Assembly (NCBI RefSeq): GCF_008642355.1
Contig: NZ_CP029193.1
Location: forward strand, 930,001-994,000
Source: Streptomyces venezuelae
Lineage (GTDB): Bacteria; Actinomycetota; Actinomycetes; Streptomycetales; Streptomycetaceae
Length of the DNA stretch: 64,000 bases
Direction of reading: 5' to 3'
Under the pieces are notes generated by a model. It worked only from the letters and a program-made list of their open reading frames with translations. It did no database searches and was not told the origin of the DNA. A program made the position numbers and the translations under genes. This document shows positions 44,429 through 52,751 of the stretch, piece after piece; the stretch's first letter is position 1; every line of letters begins with the position of its first letter.

Positions 44429-46033
44429 TCACCCGGCAGGAACGGCGTCCCAGAGGCCGCACCGGTGTGCGTCGTGCACCGTGTCGCTGATTCCGGTGCC
44501 GCCCTCGGATGCGGTGCGCAGGGAGAGCAGCTGCCCCGGGCGGGTGCGCTGGTCGGGGGCGGCGGGCCCGCCGTCGGCACGCGGCACGCCGGTGCGGATG
44601 AACGATCCCCAGTACTGCACCATCTGCCGGGCGAGCGCCCGCTGTTCCCTGTCGAGCGGCGAGTCGAGCCCGAAGTGCTTGAAGAGGTACTGCACTTCGT
44701 TGACGTGGGTCGCGCCGAAGTCGAAGTCGGTGTCCAGCTCGCGCAGCGACGCGAAGGGCGGCGAGGTGCGGTCGGCGAACTCGTAGGCATAGACCGGACC
44801 GCGGTGCGCGAGGGCGGCGTTCAGGCGCAGGGCCGTGCAGGCGAACATCCGGTCCCCGGTGGCCGCGCCGAACGCGTGCGTGGGCGAGGCGTGGTCCGTG
44901 AGCGGATACGCCGTCAGGACGCGGCCGCCCAGGTCGGGACCGTACGCGTCGATGACCGCGCCGGGGTACTGCTCAGCGGTGAGCGGGGCGCCCGCGCCGT
45001 CGAACCGGGCGAAGGCGAAGAGGGTGCCTTCGTCGCTGTTGGCGCCGTTGAGCACGGGCACGCGGGCCGCGCCGCCGTTCTCGTACGCATCCTTCGGCTG
45101 CGCGGGCAGGAAGGCGCCGCCGACGACCGGGCCCCAGTCGTAGCCGGCCTGCGCGGCGAGAATGTCCTTCGCGGGCTTTTCGCGCAGGCAGGCGAGGGCG
45201 GTGGCCGGGTCGGGGCAGCCCGCCTTCTTCGCGAAGGCCGCGCCGTCGCGGACCGCTCGCTCACGCTCGCGGGCCGCGCAGTCGCCGTACGCCCCGCTCT
45301 CCACGATGCCCGCGCGGTACAGGCCGCGGGCGGTGGGCGAGGCGAGCAGCGTGCAGACGGAGCGGCCGCCCGCGGACTCGCCCGCGATGGTGACGCGGTC
45401 CGCGTCGCCGCCGAACCGGCCGATGTTGGCGCGGACCCAGCGCAGGGCGGCCTGCTGGTCGAGCAGTCCGTAGTTGCCGGAGACGCCGTCGGACGCCTCG
45501 TCGTCGAGTCCCGCGGCGGCGAGGAACCCCATGGCGCCGAGGCGGTAGTTGACGGTCACGACGACGGTGCCGGTGCTGCGGGCGAAGGTGTCGGGCACGA
45601 TGTCCTCGCCCGCTCCCGCGGTGAGCCCGCCGCCGTGCAGCCACACCATCACGGGCCGCGGTCCCCCCTTGTGGCCGCGCGGCGCGTACACGTTCAGGTC
45701 GAGGCAGTCCTCCGTGTGGCTGGGGTTCTCGTACCCCGGATCCCAACTGGCGCTCTGCACGCACCGGTTGCCGAAGGAGGTCGCCCGGCGCACCCCGTCC
45801 CAGGGCTTCGCGGGGCGGGGCTCCGCCCAGCGCAGACTGCCGACGGGCTGCCGCGCATAGGGGATGCCGAGGAACTGCCGTCCCTCGTCGGTGGTCTCGC
45901 CCCGCACCCAGCCGGCGTCGGTGCGCACCAGCGTGTCGTCCGCGGCCCGCGCGGGAAGCGGGACGAGTGAGGCCGCCGCGGCGGCCGCCAGGACGGCGAC
46001 GGCCGAGGCGGCGCGGCATATCCGGATTTTCAT
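44429..46033 (-). CDS. secreted type-B carboxylesterase/lipase
   Basis: A 534-residue alpha/beta hydrolase of the carboxylesterase/cholinesterase family with an N-terminal signal peptide (about residues 1-30, ending ARA). Nucleophile Ser220 is in AGESAGG; the oxyanion block is VWLHGGGLTAG. NSDEGTLFAF and the DFDFGATHVNEVQYLFKHF region hold the acid and histidine. It is coupled (ATGA) to the GH3 gene upstream, suggesting co-secretion for breakdown of esterified plant glycosides or polysaccharides. Natural ester substrate unknown. Confidence 0.9.
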   Translation of the reverse strand: MKIRICRAASAVAVLAAAAAASLVPLPARAADDTLVRTDAGWVRGETTDEGRQFLGIPYARQPVGSLRWAEPRPAKPWDGVRRATSFGNRCVQSASWDPGYENPSHTEDCLDLNVYAPRGHKGGPRPVMVWLHGGGLTAGAGEDIVPDTFARSTGTVVVTVNYRLGAMGFLAAAGLDDEASDGVSGNYGLLDQQAALRWVRANIGRFGGDADRVTIAGESAGGRSVCTLLASPTARGLYRAGIVESGAYGDCAARERERAVRDGAAFAKKAGCPDPATALACLREKPAKDILAAQAGYDWGPVVGGAFLPAQPKDAYENGGAARVPVLNGANSDEGTLFAFARFDGAGAPLTAEQYPGAVIDAYGPDLGGRVLTAYPLTDHASPTHAFGAATGDRMFACTALRLNAALAHRGPVYAYEFADRTSPPFASLRELDTDFDFGATHVNEVQYLFKHFGLDSPLDREQRALARQMVQYWGSFIRTGVPRADGGPAAPDQRTRPGQLLSLRTASEGGTGISDTVHDAHRCGLWDAVPAG

Positions 46034-48516
46034 GAACCGGCTCCCTTGATGACGGTGTGCGCGGAGAGAATCAGCTCGCCTGCCGACGTGCCCACGTGAA
46101 CGGCGCGCCGGCCGGTCCCGAGCACCCAGCCGTGGCGTTCGGCGTCCCAGGCCGACAGCGTCCTGCGGTCGACGTGCACGGTGACGCGCCGCCGCTGTCC
46201 GGCACGCAGCGCGATCCGCTCGTAGCCGCCGAGCACCCGCCGTGCCTGCTTCATGGCCAGGTCGGGCGAAGGACCGACGTACACCTGGGGGACGGTGATG
46301 CCGTCCCGCTTCCCGGTGTTGCGCACGGTGAAGGTCACGTCCAGGCCGCGGCCCACCGTGCGGACCGCGAGGTCCCGGTAGTCGAAGGTGGTGTACGAGA
46401 GTCCGTGGCCGAAGGGGAAGAGCGGCCGCACCCCTTCGGCGTCGTACCAGCGGTGGCCGACGAGGATGCCCTCCGAGTACTCCTCGACGCCGTCCACTCC
46501 CGGGTAGCGCGGCGGGTTCCCCGCCATCGGGTGGTGGTCGTCGTCCACCGGGAAGGTCTGGGTGAGCCGGCCGCCGGGGTCGCAGTCGCCGAACAGGACG
46601 GCGGCGGTGGCGGCCGCGCCCTCCTGCCCCGGGTAGTACATCTGCAGCACGGCGGCGGTCCGCTCCAGCCACGGCATCGAGGTGGCCGACGACGTGTTGA
46701 GGACCACGGTGGTACGGGGGTTGGCCGCGGTCACCGCCCGGATCAGGTCCTCCTGGTGGCCGGGGAGGGCGACGGTCGTGCGGTCCTGGCCCTCGGTCGC
46801 GTCCTCGTACGCGAAGAGGACGACGCTGTGCGCGCCGCGCGCCGCACGGACCGCCGCGGCGACGTCCGCCGCGCGCGTGGCGCCGGTGACCCGGCGCAGC
46901 CGGAACGTCTGCCCGCCGTCGCCGCCCTTGGCCCTGATCCGCAGCCGGTGCCCGGCGGGGTCGAGGGGCAGCGTCGCGCGCCGGACGTTCAGCCCGTCCG
47001 GCGCGGAGGAGACAAGCCCGCCGGAGAAGAACTCGCCGACGCCCGGCTGCTTCGGATACAGCTCGACGCCGTCGAGCTCCACCGCGGGACGCTCGCCCGA
47101 GTAGTGGATGACGAGCGTCCACTCGTCCGGCTCGTCCGGGGTCAGTGTCCCGTCGTACGTCCACTCCTTGCCCGCGGGGACCCGCTGCCCCTCGGTGTCG
47201 AGACCGGGGCCGAGTGCGTGCCGCGGGATCTCCTTGCCGTAGAGGTCCTCGCCCAGCGCGTACGTGACGTCGGCGCCGCGTCCGGCCCGTGCCCTGATGG
47301 CGCGCAGGGGGCTGTCCGCCCGGTCGGGGATCACGTGGGCGCTGCCGCCGCCGCTGACGAACGGGTGGCGGCCGGTGGGCCCGATGACGGCGATGTCGCG
47401 GGCGGCCCGCCCTCTCAGCGGCAGAGCTCCGTGGGCGTTGCGCAGCAGCGTGGCGCCCGCCTTGGCGACGTCGAGGGCCACCCGTGCCCCCGCCCTCGGA
47501 TCACGGCCAGGGCGGCGCGGCGCACCCCCGTCGAGCAGCCCGAACCGTTCCATGACCGCCAGGATGCGGCGGACGGAGCGGTCGACGTGCGGCTCGGGAA
47601 CGGTGCCGTTCCTGACGGCCCTCTTCAGGGCGGCGCCGAAGTGGGTGCCGTCGGGCATCTCCATGTCGAGCCCGGCGGCGAGGGCCGCGGCGGTGCTGTG
47701 CTGGGCGGACCAGTCGGTCATCACCCACCCCTCGAAGCCCCAGCGCTCGCGCAGGATGTCGCTGAGCAGCGTTCTGTTCTCGCAGGCGAAGGTGCCGTTG
47801 ACCTTGTTGTACGCACCCATGACGGCACCGGTGCGTGCGGCGACGGCCGCCTCGAACCCGCGCAGTTCCGTCTCGTGCATGGTCCGCTCGTCGGCCCGCA
47901 CGTCGATGGACATGCGGTCCTTCTCCTGGTTGTTCAGGGCGAAGTGCTTGACGGTGGCGATGAGCCCCTCGCCCTGGATGCCCCTGATCTCCGCGGACAC
48001 CATGTCGGCGGCGAGCAGCGGGTCCTCGCCGAAGGTCTCGAAGTTGCGTCCGGCGTACGGGGTGCGGATGAGGTTGACCATCGGGGACAGCAGTACGTCC
48101 TGGCCGAGGGCGCGTCCCTCGCGGCCGATGACCTGCCCGTAACGCCGGGCGAGCGCGGGGTCGAAGGCGGCGGCGAGCATGACGGGGGCGGGCAGGGCGG
48201 TGGCGCGGGCCGCGACGCGGACGCCCGCGGGCCCGTCGGCGAGCCGCAGTGCCGGGATGCCGAGCCTCGGCACCCCGGGAACGTAACCCGCCTGGCCGAG
48301 GGCCTCGGGGTCGGTGGCGCCGTGCAGCAGGGAGATCTTCTCGCCGAGGGTGAGCCTGCCGACGAGGGACTCGACGCGGGGGCCCGCACCCGGGCCCTGT
48401 CTCTCCCGGGCGGCCGCGTGCGAGGGCACCGCCACTCCGGCGGTGGCCGCGGCGGCCACGGCGATCGCACCGCCGGCCAGCCCGAGGGCCGACCGCCGGG
48501 ACACGGAACGGGACAT
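46030..48516 (-). CDS. secreted GH3 beta-glucosidase with PA14-like insert
   Basis: An 828-residue GH3 glycosidase. A twin-arginine signal (SVSRRSALGLAGGAI) predicts Tat export. The nucleophile Asp is in GFEGWVMTDWSAQHS; KHFALNNQEKDR is the substrate-binding block. A PA14-like insert (EWTYDGTLTPDEPDEWTLVIHYSG region) interrupts the second domain, and a fibronectin-III-like C-terminus (VTFTVRNTGKRDG) closes it. ATG 48516 has AAGGAAG. It probably releases beta-linked glucose from oligosaccharides or glycosides, together with the coupled esterase. Confidence 0.92.
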   Translation of the reverse strand: MSRSVSRRSALGLAGGAIAVAAAATAGVAVPSHAAARERQGPGAGPRVESLVGRLTLGEKISLLHGATDPEALGQAGYVPGVPRLGIPALRLADGPAGVRVAARATALPAPVMLAAAFDPALARRYGQVIGREGRALGQDVLLSPMVNLIRTPYAGRNFETFGEDPLLAADMVSAEIRGIQGEGLIATVKHFALNNQEKDRMSIDVRADERTMHETELRGFEAAVAARTGAVMGAYNKVNGTFACENRTLLSDILRERWGFEGWVMTDWSAQHSTAAALAAGLDMEMPDGTHFGAALKRAVRNGTVPEPHVDRSVRRILAVMERFGLLDGGAPRRPGRDPRAGARVALDVAKAGATLLRNAHGALPLRGRAARDIAVIGPTGRHPFVSGGGSAHVIPDRADSPLRAIRARAGRGADVTYALGEDLYGKEIPRHALGPGLDTEGQRVPAGKEWTYDGTLTPDEPDEWTLVIHYSGERPAVELDGVELYPKQPGVGEFFSGGLVSSAPDGLNVRRATLPLDPAGHRLRIRAKGGDGGQTFRLRRVTGATRAADVAAAVRAARGAHSVVLFAYEDATEGQDRTTVALPGHQEDLIRAVTAANPRTTVVLNTSSATSMPWLERTAAVLQMYYPGQEGAAATAAVLFGDCDPGGRLTQTFPVDDDHHPMAGNPPRYPGVDGVEEYSEGILVGHRWYDAEGVRPLFPFGHGLSYTTFDYRDLAVRTVGRGLDVTFTVRNTGKRDGITVPQVYVGPSPDLAMKQARRVLGGYERIALRAGQRRRVTVHVDRRTLSAWDAERHGWVLGTGRRAVHVGTSAGELILSAHTVIKGAGS

Positions 48517-48709
48517 GAGCCGTCACTTCCTTCTGTGCCTGGTGCGCGGACACGACTGTTCGAAACGAAGCGTGTACACGTGCCAATGGCGAGTCGTCGT
48601 TCGCCCTTTGAACGCACTATGCGACAGACGGACTTGACGCGCCGTTAGGCACCACGAGGGACGGCGGGAAAACTATGACCGGGGATGACTCGTGTCAATG
48701 AGATGAACA
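48517..48709 (-). promoter_or_regulatory. upstream region of GH3 gene
   Basis: About 190 bases before the GH3 start with no gene. It contains GTTCGAAAC and GTGTACAC palindromic words near 48559-48577, possible regulator sites. No clear promoter hexamers were identified. Confidence 0.3.
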
Positions 48710-48747
48710 AGGCCCGTGGTCGCGTCCGGGGACACAACCACGGGCCT
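48710..48747 (-). terminator. hairpin after thioesterase gene
   Basis: AGGCCCGTGGT (48710-48720) pairs with ACCACGGGCCT (48737-48747): an 11-base stem and 16-base loop, about 60 bases past the thioesterase stop. Confidence 0.7.
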
Positions 48748-48808
48748 GTGCGCACCTGTTCGAGTGGGGGGGCGCCCCGTCGGGACCGGCCCGTGCGGAC
48801 CGGGTGGT

Positions 48809-49267
48809 TCAGCTGGGGTTGTTGGGGCGCAGCGTCCACACCACCGTCATCTCGCCGGTGACCGCGCCGTCCTCGCGGCGGATCTCGATCGCGACCGGGA
48901 ACTCGGGGCGCTCGCCCGCGTCGAGTTCGGCGATCACGTCGGCGGCCGGGCGGCCGAGGGTGGCCGTGGCCGTCACGGGACCCATGGCCAGCTTCTTGTA
49001 CGCGATCTCGGCGCTGACGGCGAGCGGGACCGCCCGCGAGAGCTCCGCGCCGAACGCGGCGAGGACGATCGCGCCGCTCGCGGACTCGCCCAGCGTGAAC
49101 ATGGCGCCGGCGTGGGGTCCGCCGACGTGGTTGTGGTAGTCGCTCTGGTCGGGCAGGGCCACCACGGCCCTGTCCGGTGTGGTCTCCCGGAACTCGAGGT
49201 TCAGGGTCCTGGCCATCGGAACCGTGGCGGCGAGCATCTCGCCGATCGACATCTGGTCTGCGCTCAT
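48809..49267 (-). CDS. hotdog-fold thioesterase-like protein (DUF4442/PaaI type)
   Basis: A 152-residue hotdog-fold protein. The HNHVGGPHAGAMFTLGESASG stretch is the family core helix and active-site loop; PVTATATLGRPAADVIAELDAG and GEMTVVWTLRPNN complete the sheet. It may hydrolyse acyl-CoA thioesters; substrate unknown. The ATG at 49267 gives the compact family length; an upstream ATG at 49333 would add 22 residues without support. It is divergent from the first of three tandem membrane-protein genes, 81 bases away. Confidence 0.8.
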   Translation of the reverse strand: MSADQMSIGEMLAATVPMARTLNLEFRETTPDRAVVALPDQSDYHNHVGGPHAGAMFTLGESASGAIVLAAFGAELSRAVPLAVSAEIAYKKLAMGPVTATATLGRPAADVIAELDAGERPEFPVAIEIRREDGAVTGEMTVVWTLRPNNPS

Positions 49268-49348
49268 GGCCGCGATGTTACCCACGAGTAGCGATCCTTG
49301 ACCAGGTCCTGCCCGCACGTGGATCACCGTCACCTATGGTTGACGCCC

Positions 49349-50338
49349 ATGTGGCACGGAGAGCAGCCGCCCGGGGGCGAGCAGAACCAGCAGAGTCGGA
49401 ACCCGTACCGGCAGCCGGGGTATCAGCAGCCCAACCCCTACGGGCAGCAAGCCACCTGGAACGCCCCGACGATGCCCGCCGGCCCGCAGGGGCCGGCGCC
49501 CGAACCTCCGGGAGGCGGCAAGGGCGGCGGTGGCCGTACGAAGCTGATCGCCCTGGTCGCGGCCGGGGCCGTCGTCGTCGGCGCGGGCATCACCGGCGCC
49601 CTGCTCCTCGGCGGCGACAAGGACGACTCCGCGAAGCCGGGTCCGGCGAGGTCCAGCGCCTCGCCGGACGACAAGGCGTCCGCATCCGCGTCCGGCACCG
49701 CCAACCCGCGCACCGGGGACGGCATGCCCGAGCCGACCGTTCCCGGCTGGAAGGTCGTCGTCAACCCCAAGCTCGGCATCGCGTTCGACGTGCCCGCCGA
49801 CTGGTCCCTGGAATCGCGGGACTGGGCCGGCGGAGTCGTGGAGGACAAGGACGCCGACGACGACTCGGCGCCGTTCCTCGCCGCCTACGCCGCCCCCGCC
49901 CACTTCAAGGAGAAGTGGTGCGTGAGCGACGACGACAAGGACGGCATCAAGGACGACACGGCGCTGGCGTCCGCGGGCACGCGCGGCGGGCGCGGCGTGA
50001 AGAGCACCGAGGAGGCCGCGCGGCACGACGCGGTCGGCTGGGTCTACGGCCTCTACACGCAGCCGGACAGGAAGAAGGTCACGACGGGGCCGACTGAGGC
50101 GTACACCACCGAGTCCGGCCTCAAGGGCACGCTGGTGACCGCGAGTTCGTCCGGCGCCGAGAAGCGCGGCACGTGCGGCTCGGACGGCAAGGCCGCGGTG
50201 TTCTCCTTCAAGAAACCCGACGGCAGGTTCGCCTCCTGGTCCTTCCACGGCGCGAAGGGCGTCAAGGACGAGCTGCCGGACGAGACGGTCCGGGAGATCG
50301 TCGCGACGGTGCGTCTGTACGAGCCCGTCCAGGACTGA
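49349..50338 (+). CDS. Q/P/Y-rich single-pass membrane protein, paralog 1
   Basis: A 329-residue protein unknown to me by function. Layout: a Gln/Pro/Tyr/Gly-rich N-terminal tail (MWHGEQPPGGEQNQQSRNPY and on) of about 65 residues, one membrane helix (LIALVAAGAVVVGAGITGALLLGG), an Asp/Ser/Ala linker, and an outer domain starting VPGWKVVVNPKLGIAFDVPADW with conserved cysteines in EKWCVSDDDKDG and GTCGSDGK. It is the first of three tandem copies. No ribosome site precedes the ATG; TATGGT lies 8 bases upstream, suggesting a leaderless message. Confidence 0.8.
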   Translation: MWHGEQPPGGEQNQQSRNPYRQPGYQQPNPYGQQATWNAPTMPAGPQGPAPEPPGGGKGGGGRTKLIALVAAGAVVVGAGITGALLLGGDKDDSAKPGPARSSASPDDKASASASGTANPRTGDGMPEPTVPGWKVVVNPKLGIAFDVPADWSLESRDWAGGVVEDKDADDDSAPFLAAYAAPAHFKEKWCVSDDDKDGIKDDTALASAGTRGGRGVKSTEEAARHDAVGWVYGLYTQPDRKKVTTGPTEAYTTESGLKGTLVTASSSGAEKRGTCGSDGKAAVFSFKKPDGRFASWSFHGAKGVKDELPDETVREIVATVRLYEPVQD

Positions 50339-50340
50339 CG

Positions 50341-50366
50341 CCGGGCGGGCACCGCCGCACGCCCGG
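50341..50366 (+). terminator. short hairpin after paralog 1
   Basis: CCGGGCG (50341-50347) and CGCCCGG (50360-50366) form a 7-base stem and 12-base loop right after the stop. Weak terminator candidate. Confidence 0.4.
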
Positions 50367-50411
50367 GGCCGTTGTGATCTTGGATGACGGGGGCCCGTAT
50401 CGTGTCCGGCC

Positions 50412-51446
50412 ATGTGGCCAGGACAGCAGCCGCCCGGGGGCGAGCAGAACCCGCAGGACCAGAGCCGGAACCCGTACCAGCAGCCGGGGTACCAGCAGCC
50501 GAATCCCTATCAGCAGCCGGGATATCAGGCGCCGAACCCGTACCAGCAGCCCGCCGCCGGGCAGCCGGGGCAGTGGGGCGCTCCGACCGCGCCCACCGGG
50601 GTGCCGCAGGTGACCGGCAGCGGCGATGGCGGCGGTGGCGACCGCGGCCAACGCGACAAGGTCAAGGTCATCTCGATCGTGACGGCTGCCGCTGTCGTCG
50701 TGGCCGCGGGCGTCACCGGATACCTGGTGCTCGGCGGCGGGGACGACAAGGACACCAAGGCCGACTCCCCCGCGCCCGCCTCCCGGCAGCCGAGCCCTTC
50801 GACGGGCGACGGCTCCGACAGCGGGCGCGGCAAGGACGACGGACCGAAGCCGACCATCAAGGGCTGGCGCGTCGTGGTGAACCCGAAGTGGGGCACCGCC
50901 TTCGACGTGCCGCCGGAGTGGGAGGTGCAGAACCCGGGCTCGGCGATCGCCTTCGAGGACAACGAGACCGGCAAGCCGCTGATGACCATGTCGGCGCCCG
51001 CCTACCTCAAGTCCAAGTGGTGCGTCACCGACGACGACAAGGACGGCAGGACCGAGGACCACGAGCTCGCCGCCGTGGGCACGAAGGGCGCCAACGGCGC
51101 GAAGAACACCGACGAGGTCGCGGTCAACCAGGTCGGCTGGTGGGTCTACGCCGGTTACACCCAGCCGGACAAGAAGAGCTTCACGTCCGACGAGAAGGCG
51201 CAGCCGTACACCACGAAGTCCGGCATCAAGGGCAGCATCGCCCGCGCCCGGTCGACGGACACCCCGATGAAGGGCAAGTGCGCGACGGACGGCAAGGCGA
51301 TCACCTTCGGCTTCAAGAACTCGGCGGGTGAGTACGTCGCCTGGAGCCTCTACGGGGCCAAGGGTGTGAAGGACGAGATCCCCGAGGAGACGGTGATGAA
51401 GATCCTCAGCACGGTGCGCACCCACGGGGACCCGACGGAATCCTGA
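50412..51446 (+). CDS. Q/P/Y-rich single-pass membrane protein, paralog 2
   Basis: A 344-residue paralog of the preceding protein: MWPGQQPPGGEQNPQDQSRN then NPYQQPGYQQP repeats, membrane helix VISIVTAAAVVVAAGVTGYLVLGG, and an outer domain (KGWRVVVNPKWGTAFDVPPEWEV) with the same two cysteines (SKWCVTDDDKDG and GKCATDGK) and FVAWSLYGAKGV-like end. TATCGT stands exactly 8 bases before the ATG and no ribosome site is seen. The outer domain is likely disulfide-bonded. Function unknown; envelope sensing or scaffold roles are possible. Confidence 0.8.
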   Translation: MWPGQQPPGGEQNPQDQSRNPYQQPGYQQPNPYQQPGYQAPNPYQQPAAGQPGQWGAPTAPTGVPQVTGSGDGGGGDRGQRDKVKVISIVTAAAVVVAAGVTGYLVLGGGDDKDTKADSPAPASRQPSPSTGDGSDSGRGKDDGPKPTIKGWRVVVNPKWGTAFDVPPEWEVQNPGSAIAFEDNETGKPLMTMSAPAYLKSKWCVTDDDKDGRTEDHELAAVGTKGANGAKNTDEVAVNQVGWWVYAGYTQPDKKSFTSDEKAQPYTTKSGIKGSIARARSTDTPMKGKCATDGKAITFGFKNSAGEYVAWSLYGAKGVKDEIPEETVMKILSTVRTHGDPTES

Positions 51447-51505
51447 CGCATTCTCCCCTTGCGCTCCGCTTCCTCCCCGTTCTCCACGGCTTCTCCCCGT
51501 GTGGG

Positions 51506-51530
51506 CCCGGCGGGCGCCCGTCCCGCCGGG
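51506..51530 (+). terminator. hairpin after paralog 2
   Basis: CCCGGCGGG (51506-51514) pairs with CCCGCCGGG (51522-51530), 9-base stem, 7-base loop, 60 bases after the stop and before the promoter of paralog 3. Confidence 0.6.
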
Positions 51531-51575
51531 GCCGCGCATGGCACCCGGTCCCCCGCACCTCTATGGTTACTGGCC

Positions 51576-52679
51576 ATGTGGCCAGAAAATCAGCCGCCCG
51601 GGGGCGAGCAGAACCCGCAGGACCAGAGTCCGAATCCGTACCAGCAGCCGGGGTACCAGCAGCCGAACCCGTATCAGCAGCCGGGATACCAGCAGTCCGC
51701 GGGTGGCTACCAGCAGCCGGCGGGGGGCTACCAGCAGCCTGCGGGCGGTCAGCCGCCGCACCCGGGCGCGTACTCGCAGCCCGAGCAGTCGCACTGGGCG
51801 GCCCCGACGCCGCCGCCCGTGCCGCCGCAGCAGACCGGCGGCGGACCGGGCGGTGGCGGCGGGAACAAGACGAAGGTCACCGCCATCGTGGCGGCGCTTG
51901 CCGTCGTGGTGGCCGCGGGTGTCACCGGTTTCCTGGTCTTCGGCGGCGATGACGACAAGAGCGACGAGGCGGGCCCGGCGGAGCCCTCGAAGTCCGCGAA
52001 GAAGGACCCGAGCCCGTCGCCGAGCGACGACGGGAACGTGCGTGACGCCGACGACGAGAAGCCCATGATCGACGGCTGGCAGGTCGTCGTGAACCCCAAG
52101 TGGGGCACCGCTTTCGACGTCCCGCCGGACTGGAAGGTCCAGACGCCGGACACCTTCATCGCCTTCGACGACCGCAAGGAGGAGGGCGCGAAGACCATCA
52201 TCGGCATGTCCGCCCCGGCGATCCTCAAGGACAAGTGGTGCACGTCCGACGACGACAAGGACGGCAGGCCCGACGACACCTCGCTCGCCGCCGTCGGCAC
52301 CAAGGGCCAGGACGGCGCCAAGAACACCAAGGACATCGCGCGCAACGACTCGGCGTGGTGGGTCTTCGGCGGCTACACCGAGCAGACCAAGGCCGACAAG
52401 AAGAAGATCAAGATCGGCGAGATCAAGGACTTCACCACCAAGGCCGGCATCAAGGGCAGCGTCGCCACGTCGACGACGTCCGGCGCCGCCACGTCGGCCA
52501 AGTGCGACTCCGAGGGCAAGGCGACCACGTTCGCCTTCAAGAACGGTGCCGGTGAATTCGTCGCCTGGACCCTCTACGGCGCGAAGGGCGTCAAGGAGGA
52601 GGTCTCCGACGATCTCGTGCAGCAGATCCTCGGCACGGTGCGGCTGAGCAAGGAGACATCCGAGGAGTCCGGCCGCTGA
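51576..52679 (+). CDS. Q/P/Y-rich single-pass membrane protein, paralog 3
   Basis: A 367-residue third copy. The low-complexity tail is longest here, with NPYQQPGYQQ units followed by three GGYQQPA-type units. Then come a membrane helix (VTAIVAALAVVVAAGVTGFLVFGG), an acidic Ser/Pro linker, and the outer domain (DGWQVVVNPKWGTAFDVPPDW; DKWCTSDDDKDG; AKCDSEGK; FVAWTLYGAKGVKEE). It is closer to paralog 2 than to paralog 1. TATGGT lies 8 bases before the ATG with no ribosome site. Confidence 0.8.
   Translation: MWPENQPPGGEQNPQDQSPNPYQQPGYQQPNPYQQPGYQQSAGGYQQPAGGYQQPAGGQPPHPGAYSQPEQSHWAAPTPPPVPPQQTGGGPGGGGGNKTKVTAIVAALAVVVAAGVTGFLVFGGDDDKSDEAGPAEPSKSAKKDPSPSPSDDGNVRDADDEKPMIDGWQVVVNPKWGTAFDVPPDWKVQTPDTFIAFDDRKEEGAKTIIGMSAPAILKDKWCTSDDDKDGRPDDTSLAAVGTKGQDGAKNTKDIARNDSAWWVFGGYTEQTKADKKKIKIGEIKDFTTKAGIKGSVATSTTSGAATSAKCDSEGKATTFAFKNGAGEFVAWTLYGAKGVKEEVSDDLVQQILGTVRLSKETSEESGR
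51640..51752 (+). repeat. coding tandem repeat in paralog 3
   Basis: The DNA repeats TACCAGCAGCCGG-type units encoding YQQP-containing blocks; a shorter version lies in paralog 2 (about 50476-50550). Slippage between units can change the tail length. Confidence 0.7.
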
Positions 52680-52751
52680 CGCTGCTGTCCCCGGCCGGAG
52701 CGGGCAAGAAACGGTTTGGCAAGTCGGCCGTCCGCCGGGGATAGTCCCGGG

